Positions 29,413 through 37,012 of a stretch of DNA of 64,000 bases are shown piece after piece. The notes under the pieces were generated by a model, which saw only the letters and a program-made list of their open reading frames with translations, did no database searches and was not told the origin of the DNA. The position numbers were made by a program, and so were the translations under genes. The stretch lies in the NCBI RefSeq assembly GCF_000293785.1, contig NZ_AKZI01000012.1, positions 1-64,000 of the forward strand. The letters are read 5' to 3'. The stretch comes from Rhodovulum sp. PH10. GTDB taxonomy: Bacteria > Pseudomonadota > Alphaproteobacteria > Rhizobiales > Xanthobacteraceae. Each line of letters begins with the position of its first letter. The first letter of the stretch is position 1.

Positions 29413-30162
29413 ATGATGCGCGAAATCGTGTTCGACACCGAGACGACCGGGCTCGACCCCTTCAAGGGCGACCGGCTGGTCGAGATCGGCTGCATCGAGC
29501 TGGTCAACCGCATCCCGACCGGGCAGACGTTTCACCGCTACATCAATCCGCAGCGCGACATGCCGGCCGAGGCCTTCGACGTGCACGGCCTGTCGGCCGA
29601 GTTTCTCGCCGACAAGCCCTTGTTCGCCGACATCGCCGAGGAGCTCGTCGCCTTTCTCGGCGACGCCCCGCTGATCGCCCACAATGCCTCGTTCGACCTC
29701 GGCTTTCTCAATGCCGAGCTGGAGCGTCTCTCGCGGCCGGCGATCCCGCGCTCGCAGCTGATCGACACGCTCTTGCTGGCGCGGCGAAAGTTTCCCGGCG
29801 CCTCCAACCGGCTCGACGATCTGTGCGCCCGCTTCCGGGTCGACACCTCGCGCCGCGTCAAGCACGGCGCGTTGCTCGATGCCGAGCTTCTGGCAGAGGT
29901 CTATCTCGAGCTGATCGAGGCGCGGCAGGCCCAGCTCGGGCTCGAAAGCGCCGGCGCCTCGCGCGTGCTGGTGGCGGCGAGCGCCGCCCCGCGCGTTCGG
30001 CCGGTGCCGCTCGCGCCGCGGCTGACCGCGGACGAGATCGCGGCGCACCGGGACTTCGTGAAGACGCTCGGCGACGACGCGCTGTGGCGCGACTATCTGC
30101 CGGCGCCGACGGAGGCCGCGGCCGCCGAGGACGCGACACGAGAAAAAGCGGCGGCCGGGTGA
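29413..30162 (+). CDS. dnaQ: DNA polymerase III epsilon subunit (proofreading exonuclease)
   Basis: A 249-residue 3'-5' exonuclease of the DEDDh type. Exo I is FDTETTG (Asp8, Glu10), Exo II is AHNASFDLGFLN, and Exo III has the catalytic pair in VKHGALLDAELLAEVY. The C-terminal 60 residues form the tail that contacts the polymerase alpha subunit. Two consecutive ATG codons open the frame; the first has the better-spaced GAGG. A hairpin overlaps the stop codon. Confidence 0.95.
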   Translation: MMREIVFDTETTGLDPFKGDRLVEIGCIELVNRIPTGQTFHRYINPQRDMPAEAFDVHGLSAEFLADKPLFADIAEELVAFLGDAPLIAHNASFDLGFLNAELERLSRPAIPRSQLIDTLLLARRKFPGASNRLDDLCARFRVDTSRRVKHGALLDAELLAEVYLELIEARQAQLGLESAGASRVLVAASAAPRVRPVPLAPRLTADEIAAHRDFVKTLGDDALWRDYLPAPTEAAAAEDATREKAAAG

Positions 30163-30179
30163 GAAAACCCCGCCGCCGC
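30148..30179 (+). terminator. Terminator-like hairpin at the dnaQ stop
   Basis: GCGGCGGC pairs with GCCGCCGC, with an inner GGG/CCC and loop TGAGAAAA containing the dnaQ stop codon. There is no U tract, so it may act with Rho or as an RNA stabiliser. Confidence 0.55.
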
Positions 30180-30199
30180 CGCTCGTCTCGAAACCGTAA

Positions 30200-30346
30200 T
30201 ACCAGCAGCGGGAAACGATGACCTCATCCTGAGGGTCGCCGAAGGCGACGTCTCGAAGGATGAGGCCCGCACCGTGGCCTCGCCCTTCGAGACGCACTCC
30301 TGCGGAGTGCTCCTCAGGACGAGGTCGGACTCTGTCGCCCTTGGTA
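30200..30346. repeat. 147-bp dispersed repeat, copy 1
   Basis: Bounded by TACCA and TGGTA. Contains the CCTCATCCTGAGG-type arm, a short stem GTCGCC-GAA-GGCGAC, then AAGGATGAGGCCCGC and the conserved half with GAGACGCACTCCTGCGGAGTGC and CTCAGGACGAG. The same element, same length, is at 63023-63169. It fills the gap between the convergent dnaQ and secB genes. Confidence 0.92.
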
Positions 30347-30360
30347 CGAGCGCGAAAAAC

Positions 30361-30852
30361 TCAGGCCGTGGTCGGCTGCTGCGCCTGCATGCTCGCGACC
30401 TTCTGCTGATAGAGCGACACGAAGTCGATCGGGTCGAGCAGCAAGGGCGGATAGCCGCCGTGCACCACGGCGTTGCCGATGATCTCGCGCGCGAACGGAA
30501 AGAGCAGGCGCGGGCACTCGATCATCAGGAGCGGCGGCAGGTTCTCCTGCGGGATGTTCTGCAGGCGGAAGACGCCGGCATAGAGCAGGTCGAAGCCGAA
30601 CAGCGTGTTGCCGTCGAGCTCGGCCTTGCCCTCGAGCTTCAGCTCGACCTCGAACTCGGTCGCCGACATCGCCTGGCTGTTGACGTTGATCTGCACGCCG
30701 ATCTGCGGCTGCTTGGGCGCCTGCATCAGGCTGCGCGGGGCGTTCGGGTTCTCGAACGAGAAGTCCTTCACGTACTGCGCGAGCACGTTGAGCGACGGAC
30801 CCGTCGGCTGCGCCGGGTGCGCCTCGTCCCCGCCATTGGTGGTCGTGGCCAT
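30361..30852 (-). CDS. secB: Protein-export chaperone SecB
   Basis: A 163-residue SecB. The family core is visible in YVKDFSFENPNAP (about 27-39) and in ECPRLLFPFAREII (about 110-123), followed by GGYPPLLLDPIDF. SecB holds preproteins unfolded and hands them to SecA. AGGAGAG lies 5 bases before the ATG. Convergent with dnaQ; upstream, fxsA ends 178 bases away in the same direction. Confidence 0.97.
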   Translation of the reverse strand: MATTTNGGDEAHPAQPTGPSLNVLAQYVKDFSFENPNAPRSLMQAPKQPQIGVQINVNSQAMSATEFEVELKLEGKAELDGNTLFGFDLLYAGVFRLQNIPQENLPPLLMIECPRLLFPFAREIIGNAVVHGGYPPLLLDPIDFVSLYQQKVASMQAQQPTTA

Positions 30853-31030
30853 GAACTCTCCTTGCCGCGAGCGGCTCGCTGCCGATCCTGCGAATGAAAT
30901 GTGTGCGTTCGGTCGTGCGCACGGGACGCCGCCGGTGCCGCCGGCACGTCGTGGTCGTGGCTAACACACGCATCCGGGACCGACAAGCCGGCGGAACCGG
31001 CGGGAACCGGTCCGAGCGGGGGTGCGGTGG

Positions 31031-31519
31031 TCAGCTCTTGCGCCGCTTGCGTCCCTTGCGGGCGGAGGGATCCGGCAGCCGCTCCCATTCGTCGGGATCG
31101 AGATCGATCATCCCGCCGGGCGGGCGGCGGAAGCCGGCGCCGGGGCCCGGCCCCGGATCGTGCGGGCCGATCCGGCCGAGCAGCATGTCGAGCCGGGTGC
31201 GCACCGGCGGCAGCAGCAGCGCCAGCGCCACGGCGTCGGTGAGCAGGCCCGGCACGGCGAGCAGCACGGCGATCAGCGCCTGTCGCACCGGCAGGCGGCG
31301 GGCCATCGCCGGCGAGGCGCGCCCGGCCAGGACGTCGCGCAGCGACCGCAGCCAGTCCGGCCCCTCGCGATACAGCATTGTGCCGCCGATCGCCGAGCCG
31401 ACCAGCACGAGAACGGTCGCCCCGTAGCCGCCGATCAGGGCCGAGACGATCGCGAACGCGACCAGCTCCGCGAGCGGCAGCAGCAGGACACCGAGCAGGA
31501 GCCATTTTCCGATTTTCAT
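31031..31519 (-). CDS. fxsA: FxsA family membrane protein
   Basis: A 162-residue protein with three to four hydrophobic segments and a charged C-terminal tail. The FxsA (suppressor of F exclusion of phage T7) features are the opening WLLLGVLLLPLAELV, REGPDWLRSLRDVLAG in the loop near 50-65 and PGLLTDAVALALLLPPVR near 90. The original E. coli phenotype concerns T7 exclusion; the cellular role is not known. GGGAG precedes the ATG. Divergent from the Tim44-like gene, as in other Hyphomicrobiales. Confidence 0.88.
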   Translation of the reverse strand: MKIGKWLLLGVLLLPLAELVAFAIVSALIGGYGATVLVLVGSAIGGTMLYREGPDWLRSLRDVLAGRASPAMARRLPVRQALIAVLLAVPGLLTDAVALALLLPPVRTRLDMLLGRIGPHDPGPGPGAGFRRPPGGMIDLDPDEWERLPDPSARKGRKRRKS

Positions 31520-31825
31520 TGATCTCCCACCCGGAAGCGGTCACAACTGTTACCCGTATGCCCATGGGTGAAACCCGTTCACCCCGGCTCGGCATCGGTC
31601 GACGCGACGTGTGGCCGCGGCCACTGGAACCACGAGGCGCCGGGAGTTAAGTCAGGACACGGCTCTCGGCCCCGCCGCGGATTCCGAGCACGGATCGAAG
31701 CCGGTCCGGAGTCGGCGGAGGAGCCTAGATCACCGCGACCCGGGCCGGAACCCGTTCGATCGGATCCGTGTCCCGGCCGAAGGTCGAAGCCGGCGGCCAT
31801 AGCCATTTTCAACGTCAGCGAGAGC
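31520..31825. other. Divergent fxsA/tim44 intergenic region with an inverted repeat
   Basis: About 306 bases without a convincing gene. The inverted repeat GGGTGAA-ACCCG-TTCACCC lies at 31566-31584 and could be an operator. An open frame runs through it from 31568 into the Tim44 gene but has no ribosome site and a non-conserved composition. Confidence 0.55.
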
Positions 31826-32581
31826 GTGCAGGACGTGTTCGACACCCTGACCTTCATCTTCCTGGGGCTCGCCGTGTTCATCTTCCTGCGGCTGCGCAGT
31901 GTGCTGGGCCAGCGCACCGGCCGCGAGCGGCCGCCCTACGATCCGTTCTCCTCGCGTGACGCGGTGCGCAACAACAATCCGGCGAACGGCCCGGCCAACG
32001 GCGCCGCGAACGACAAGGTGGTGGCGCTGCCGCAGCGCGGCGAGGCCCGCCCCGACATCGGCCCGCGGCCGGCCGAGCCCACGGTGTCGCTCGCCGAGCG
32101 GCTGGCCGGCGTGGTGCCGACCGATTCGCCGGCGGCGGCCGGGCTCGAAGCCATCATGGCGGCCGATCCCGAGTTCGACCCCAAGCACTTCCTCGCCGGT
32201 GCCCGCGCCGCCTACGAGATGATCGTCTCGGCGTTCGCCGAGGGCGACCGCCGCACGCTGCGCAACCTGTTGTCCAAGGACGTGTTCGACGGCTTCGAGG
32301 CGGCCATCCGCGACCGCGAGAGCCGCGGCGAGACGGTCGAGACCCGGTTCGTGTCGATCGACGAGGCGGCGATCACCGGCGCCGAGCTGCGCGGCCGCAA
32401 TGCCCAGGTGACGCTGCGCTTCGTCTCGCAGCTGGTCACCGCGACGCGCGACCGCGCCGGCGCGGTGGTCGACGGCCACGAGGACAAGGTCACCGAGGTC
32501 ACCGACGTGTGGACCTTTGCCCGTGACGTCACCTCGCGCGATCCGAACTGGAAGCTGGTCGCCACCGAGGCCGGCCAGTAG
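31826..32581 (+). CDS. Tim44-domain protein (TimA-like)
   Basis: A 251-residue protein with one N-terminal membrane segment (LTFIFLGLAVFIFLRLRSVLG, about 8-28), a Pro/Asn-rich linker and a C-terminal Tim44/Tim45 domain (about 110-250). Alphaproteobacterial homologues are the bacterial counterparts of mitochondrial Tim44. The start is taken as GTG at 31826, giving VQDVFDTLTFIFL, which matches how relatives begin; no ATG is available between 31568 and the conserved part. The genes fxsA, mltA and smr around it are the usual company. Confidence 0.85.
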   Translation: MQDVFDTLTFIFLGLAVFIFLRLRSVLGQRTGRERPPYDPFSSRDAVRNNNPANGPANGAANDKVVALPQRGEARPDIGPRPAEPTVSLAERLAGVVPTDSPAAAGLEAIMAADPEFDPKHFLAGARAAYEMIVSAFAEGDRRTLRNLLSKDVFDGFEAAIRDRESRGETVETRFVSIDEAAITGAELRGRNAQVTLRFVSQLVTATRDRAGAVVDGHEDKVTEVTDVWTFARDVTSRDPNWKLVATEAGQ

Positions 32582-32605
32582 GCCGGGAACAGGCCGGGCG
32601 ATGCG

Positions 32606-33961
32606 ATGCGGACCAGGGCGCCAGCGCCGCGCACGGCCGCGGCTTTGCTGCCACACGCCCGCGCGCACCGCTTCGCGCTCGCAATCGCCGTCGGCCTGAC
32701 GGCGGTTGTTTTGGCCGCCTCCGGGCCGGCGTCGGCGAGACACCGGCCTTCCGCGCCTCCTTCTCCACTGCAAATTCCTGGCGCCGGCCTCGAGCCGGTC
32801 GCCTTTGCCGATCTTCCGGGCTGGTCCGACGACGCCCAGGGAGCGGCCTTCTCCGCTTTTCTCGCGAGCTGCCGCCCGATCCTGCGCGGCGCCGGCACGA
32901 GTGCCGGCACTCGTGCCGGCGCCGACGACCTTCGGCCGATGCGCCGGGCGCTGGTCGCGCTGTGCCGGCGGGCGGTGAAGGCGCGGCGGCTCGACGACGG
33001 TGCAGCGCGCAAATTCTTCGAGAAAAATTTCCGGCCGGTGACGATCACGCCGTTCGGTGCCGACGCAGGCTTCCTCACCGGCTATTACGAGCCGGAGATT
33101 CCGGCCTCCCGCTTCCCCTCGCCGCGCTTTTCGGTCCCGATGTATCACCGCCCGCCCGATCTCGTGGTGCCGAAGACGGCGCCCGGCGAGCCGCCGCCGA
33201 ACCGCGGCGACGTGTTTCGCCGCACCGCCACCGGCGAGCGGGTGCCTTACTGGGATCGCGCCGAGATCGAGGAAGGGGCGTTGTCCGGCCGCCATCTCGA
33301 GCTCGCCTGGCTGGAGAACGCCGCCGATCTCCTCACCGTCCAGATCCAGGGATCGGCCCGGCTGCGGCTCCAGGACGGCACGCTGCTGCGGGTCAATTAC
33401 GACGGCCACAATGGCTGGCCCTACACCGCGGTCGGCCGGGTGCTGATCGAGCGCGGCGCGATCCCGCGCGACGAGATGTCGATGGCGCGCATCCATGCCT
33501 GGATGCTGGCGAATCCCGAGGCGGCGACCGAGGTGCGGCGGCAGAACCGCTCTTATGTCTTCTTCCGCGTGGTCGGGCTCGACGACGAGCGCGGCCCGAT
33601 CGGCGCCCAGGGCATCCGGCTCACGGCGGGCCGCTCGATCGCGGTCGACAAGCTTTTGCACGTCTACGGGACGCCGTTCTTCATCTCGGCCGCACTGCCG
33701 ATCGCGGGGCCGGATACGTCCGACCCGTTTCGCCGCACCATGATCGCCCAGGACACCGGCTCGGCGATCGTCGGCCCGGCGCGTGCCGACCTCTTTCTCG
33801 GGGCGGGCGATGCCGCCGGCGCCATCGCCGGGCGGCTGCGCCATCCGGGATACTTCGCGATGCTGGTGCCGCGCGGCATCGATCCGGTGGCGGCGGGCGC
33901 AAGAATGCCCTTGCCGCGCCCCCGCCCGGCGGCGAAGGCGCAGGCCGGAGCCGCGCGATGA
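32606..33961 (+). CDS. mltA: Membrane-bound lytic murein transglycosylase A
   Basis: A 451-residue peptidoglycan-cleaving enzyme. An N-terminal signal segment (about 22-45, ending ASARH) is followed by the MltA barrel with LTGYYEPEIPASR, then the 3D domain with the catalytic Asp in AQDTGSAIVGPARADLFLG (Asp about 383 and 395). No lipobox cysteine is apparent, so it may be periplasmic rather than a lipoprotein. Residues about 94-107 (GAGTSAGTRAGAD) are an insertion encoded by a perfect 38-bp palindrome. The stop overlaps the smr start by four bases. Confidence 0.93.
   Translation: MRTRAPAPRTAAALLPHARAHRFALAIAVGLTAVVLAASGPASARHRPSAPPSPLQIPGAGLEPVAFADLPGWSDDAQGAAFSAFLASCRPILRGAGTSAGTRAGADDLRPMRRALVALCRRAVKARRLDDGAARKFFEKNFRPVTITPFGADAGFLTGYYEPEIPASRFPSPRFSVPMYHRPPDLVVPKTAPGEPPPNRGDVFRRTATGERVPYWDRAEIEEGALSGRHLELAWLENAADLLTVQIQGSARLRLQDGTLLRVNYDGHNGWPYTAVGRVLIERGAIPRDEMSMARIHAWMLANPEAATEVRRQNRSYVFFRVVGLDDERGPIGAQGIRLTAGRSIAVDKLLHVYGTPFFISAALPIAGPDTSDPFRRTMIAQDTGSAIVGPARADLFLGAGDAAGAIAGRLRHPGYFAMLVPRGIDPVAAGARMPLPRPRPAAKAQAGAAR
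32887..32924. repeat. Perfect 38-bp palindrome inside mltA
   Basis: Left arm CGGCGCCGGCACGAGTGCC (32887-32905) is the exact reverse complement of the right arm 32906-32924, with no spacer. It encodes a flexible Gly/Ala/Ser/Thr loop and keeps the frame. Confidence 0.95.
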
Positions 33962-34521
33962 GCCGGAAGCTGACCGAGGAGGAGCAGCGGGTGTGGACCG
34001 CGGTGCTGCGCTCGGTGCGCCCGCTCGAGCCGAAAAAGCCTTTGCCGCGCACGGCTTCGCCGGCGAGCGTCGCACCATTGCCGGCCGAGACCCGGGCCGC
34101 CGCCGCCCGCCCTCGCCCGGCGACGCCGCGCGCCTCGGTGCCGGCCCGCCCGGAAAAGCCCGCCGTGCCGCAGGTGCCGGCGCTCGCCCCGCTGTCGCGC
34201 CGCGAGACGAAGAAGGTCGTGCGCGGGGTGATCGAGATCGACGCCCGGCTCGATCTGCACGGCTTCACCCAGGCCGAGGCGCATGCCGTGCTGCACCGGT
34301 TTCTCGCCCAGGCACAGGCGCGCGACGCGCGCTGGGTGCTGGTGATCACCGGCAAGGGCGGCGACGGCGACCCGTTCGCCCGCAGCCGCGGTGTCCTGCG
34401 CCGCCAGGTGCCGCACTGGCTGTCGTTGCCGGAATTCCGCGCGCTGGTGACCGGCTTCGACGCCGCCACCGGCCACGGCGGCACCGGCGCGCTCTATGTG
34501 CGGATCAGGCGCCGGCGGTGA
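33958..34521 (+). CDS. Smr-domain protein
   Basis: A 187-residue protein with a Pro/Ala-rich N-terminal half and a C-terminal Smr (small MutS-related) domain from about residue 95. The domain's LDLHGFT motif is at about 98-104 and the second motif, TGKGG, near 141. Smr domains are nucleases in several systems and the TGKGG lies in the presumed active loop. The role of stand-alone alphaproteobacterial Smr proteins is unsettled. Translated with mltA through an ATGA overlap. Confidence 0.9.
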   Translation: MSRKLTEEEQRVWTAVLRSVRPLEPKKPLPRTASPASVAPLPAETRAAAARPRPATPRASVPARPEKPAVPQVPALAPLSRRETKKVVRGVIEIDARLDLHGFTQAEAHAVLHRFLAQAQARDARWVLVITGKGGDGDPFARSRGVLRRQVPHWLSLPEFRALVTGFDAATGHGGTGALYVRIRRRR

Positions 34522-34596
34522 GTTCAGCGACGGCGCCGAGTGCGCTATGACGGCGCCAGCGTTTCCGCAGTGCACCCGCCCCCGAGTCCGAGAACA

Positions 34597-35688
34597 ATGG
34601 CCGACATCGTCATCACCGACACCACCGGCGGCTACGACGGCCGGGACCTCGAGACGCGTCCGCTCGGCGGCACGGAAACCTCGGTGATCCGGCTCGCCCG
34701 CGAGCTGGTGCGGCGCAATCACCGCGTCACCGTCTTCTCCAACTGCGCGGCGCCGGTCGAGGACCACGGCGTGCAATGGCGCCCGGTGACCTCGGAGCGG
34801 CCCGAAACCTGCGACCTCTATGTCGCTTGTCAGCATCCGCGGCTGTTGTCCTTCGTGAAGCGGCCGAAGCGGCTCGCCGTGTGGGTGCTGTGGCAGCCGA
34901 ACCACCTCAAGCACTACAAGCAGATCGGCAAAGTGTGGTGGCACCGGCCGATCCCGGTGCTGCAGAGCTTGCACCAGGTGCGGATCTACTCGCCGTTCCT
35001 GCCGCGCCGGAACCCGCACATCCTGATCCCACTTGCGCTCGGCGACGACGTCCGCGGGTTTGCGCCGCTCTCGGCGCCGCCGCCGCGCCGGGCGATCTTT
35101 GCCTCCAACCCGCAGAGAAACCTCCGCCGGCTGGTCGAGATCTGGGGCGAAAGCATCCTGCCAAGAGTGCCCGACGCGGTGCTCGACGTTTTCGGCGTGC
35201 ACCAGACGCCGCCCGGCGTCGATCCGTGGGACGAGTGGGCGGGCTCGCTGCTGCCGGCAAACCCGTCGCCGGCGCTGCGCGCCTCGGTGCGCGTCCACCC
35301 GACCGTATCGCGCGAAACGCTGATCGGCGAGATGCGGGGGTCGCGGGTGATGCTCTATCTCGGCCACAAGGTGGAGGCGTTCTGCCTCGCGGTCGGCGAG
35401 GCGCAGGCGCTCGGCGTGCCGGCGGTGGTGGCGCCGGTCGCGGCGGTGCCGGAGCGGGTGCTCGACGGCATCACCGGCTTTCACGAGGCCGATCCCGCGC
35501 GGTTCGCGGAGCGGGCGGTGGCGCTCCTCACCGACGACGATCTGTGGCGGCGCCAGCACGAGGCGGCCTTGCGTCACCAGCAGGGGATTTCCTGGTCGGA
35601 ATATGCCGGGCGGTTCGAGGCGGCGCTGCTCGCCGACCGTTTTCCCATCACCCGCTCGGTGCTTGACGTCCCGCCGCCGATGGCGTGA
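34597..35688 (+). CDS. Glycosyltransferase, GT-B fold (GT4-like)
   Basis: A 363-residue predicted GT-B glycosyltransferase. The N-terminal half has a GGTETSVIRLARELVRRNH segment typical of GT4 acceptor domains (about 22-40), and the C-terminal half shows KVEAFCLAVGEAQALGVPAV and a following DGITGFHEADP region (about 258-300), the nucleotide-sugar side. The E-x7-E signature is represented by EAFCLAVGE. Donor and acceptor are unknown. I chose the ATG at 34597 (MADIVITDT); an ATG 19 codons earlier lacks family support. Confidence 0.82.
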   Translation: MADIVITDTTGGYDGRDLETRPLGGTETSVIRLARELVRRNHRVTVFSNCAAPVEDHGVQWRPVTSERPETCDLYVACQHPRLLSFVKRPKRLAVWVLWQPNHLKHYKQIGKVWWHRPIPVLQSLHQVRIYSPFLPRRNPHILIPLALGDDVRGFAPLSAPPPRRAIFASNPQRNLRRLVEIWGESILPRVPDAVLDVFGVHQTPPGVDPWDEWAGSLLPANPSPALRASVRVHPTVSRETLIGEMRGSRVMLYLGHKVEAFCLAVGEAQALGVPAVVAPVAAVPERVLDGITGFHEADPARFAERAVALLTDDDLWRRQHEAALRHQQGISWSEYAGRFEAALLADRFPITRSVLDVPPPMA

Positions 35689-35704
35689 GGCGCGGCCGCA
35701 CGGA

Positions 35705-35782
35705 CGGTGGCGAGCCTCGGGCCTCGTCCTTCGAGACGGCCGCTTCGCGGCCCCTCAGGACGAGGAGAAGGCCCTGCCACCG
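35705..35782. repeat. REP-like hairpin, short relative of the dispersed repeat
   Basis: Outer arms CGGTGG/CCACCG, middle arms CCTCGTCCT/AGGACGAGG and an inner GGCCGC-TTC-GCGGCC stem. It shares the CTCAGGACGAGG and CTTCGAGACG modules with the 147-bp element but is about half as long. Located between convergent genes. Confidence 0.8.
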
Positions 35783-35785
35783 GTC

Positions 35786-36964
35786 TCAAAAATCCGGCAA
35801 ACCGGTGAGGCCGGCGGGCGAGAAGGCGAGGTCGAGCAGCTTCCATTCCTTGTATTTTTCGGCCGGCAGCACGCCGACCGGCTGGCAGCCGCGCAGCGCG
35901 CGCTTGGCCGTGTCGATCAGCGCCGCGCCCTTGGGGGATGCGCTCGCGGCGATCAGCGTCGGCTCGCCGGCGAGCGCACCGGTGCGCGAGAAGCCGACCC
36001 GCAGCACCACCATCAGCCGGGAGGCGCCGGCGAGGCCCGCCGGGGCGTTCCAGCAGCCCTGGAGATGCCGGCGGAAGGCGGCGATCTCCGCCTCGGTCAG
36101 CTTGGCGCTCGATGCCGGGGTTTGATAGCCGTTCGACAGCGTCATCAGCGGCGAGTCGACCCAGCTCGCGGCCGGTTCTTCGGTCTGTTGCATCTGCGCA
36201 AAAACGCCCGACGGCGAGGGCATCGGTTTTTCCTCGGCCGGCGCCTCGGGTGACTGCGAGTCCGCGGGCGGGGTCTCCGCGGCTGCCGACTGCTCTGGCG
36301 CTGCCTGCGCGGTGTTTTGCTGGGTTTGCGAGGCCTCGGCCTGCTGCGGCGCAGCCTGGGACGTCTCCTGCTTCACCGGGTCCTGCTTCGCGGGCTCCTG
36401 CGTCGCCGGCTTCTCCTGTAGCGGCGGCTTTTGCGCTTCCGCCTGCTTCTGCTCGGTCTTTTCCTGAGGCTTTTCTTCGGGCTTCTGCTCCGGCGCCTTC
36501 TCCGGCTCGGGCTTTTCGACCTCGGCCTGCACCTCCGGCGCGCCCGCCTTCGCCTCGTCCTCCTTCGGCGGTTCCTCTGGCTCCGCCTGCACCAGCTCGA
36601 CCTCGATCGGCTGATTTGGTGAGGCGGCGAGCCGGCGGCCCGGTCCGGCGAGCAGGAAGAACGCCACGACGTGGGCGGCGACCGAGACAACGAGCGCCGC
36701 CCGCAGCGTGCCGCGGACGGTGGGGCTCGCGAGAATCGGGCGGTCCGCCTCGGTCGGCGCCGCCGGCGCCGGCGCCGGCGCTAGCGCCGGGTCCGATGCC
36801 TCCGGCTCCTGGGCGCGCGTCGGCGCTGCGTCCGGCGCGAGGGCGAGCGCTCCGCCGTCCGGAAAAGGCACCCGAGCTGCGCTGGCGTCGTCGTCCGGCA
36901 TTTTCGCTCGCGTCTGGCCGCCCGGCCGTCGTGCGGCCGCAGTCTCGGCATCCGCCGGCGGCAT
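35786..36964 (-). CDS. TolA/TonB-like envelope protein
   Basis: A 392-residue protein with a cytoplasmic N-terminus, one membrane span (about 88-106, LVVSVAAHVVAFFLLAG), a long periplasmic Pro/Glu/Lys/Gln-rich stretch (about 120-250, full of KPEE-, EKP- and QEPAKQ-type repeats), and a small C-terminal domain (about 275-392) with a disulfide-capable pair (GCWNAP, RGCQPVG). This is the TolA/TonB layout. No ExbB/ExbD or TolQ/TolR gene is adjacent, so the energising partner is unknown. The start could be 36964 or 36901; neither has a clear ribosome site. It lies 48 bases downstream of rpoN. Confidence 0.72.
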   Translation of the reverse strand: MPPADAETAAARRPGGQTRAKMPDDDASAARVPFPDGGALALAPDAAPTRAQEPEASDPALAPAPAPAAPTEADRPILASPTVRGTLRAALVVSVAAHVVAFFLLAGPGRRLAASPNQPIEVELVQAEPEEPPKEDEAKAGAPEVQAEVEKPEPEKAPEQKPEEKPQEKTEQKQAEAQKPPLQEKPATQEPAKQDPVKQETSQAAPQQAEASQTQQNTAQAAPEQSAAAETPPADSQSPEAPAEEKPMPSPSGVFAQMQQTEEPAASWVDSPLMTLSNGYQTPASSAKLTEAEIAAFRRHLQGCWNAPAGLAGASRLMVVLRVGFSRTGALAGEPTLIAASASPKGAALIDTAKRALRGCQPVGVLPAEKYKEWKLLDLAFSPAGLTGLPDF

Positions 36965-37012
36965 GCGGCCCGGTGCGGTGCGGCGCAGCCTTACACCATC
37001 CGGCGGGAAGAG

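Noticed and set aside
30200-30346. Considered as a CRISPR fragment or insertion-sequence remnant
   Set aside because: There is no regular repeat-spacer array, no transposase coding and no target-site duplication visible; a REP-like dispersed element fits better.
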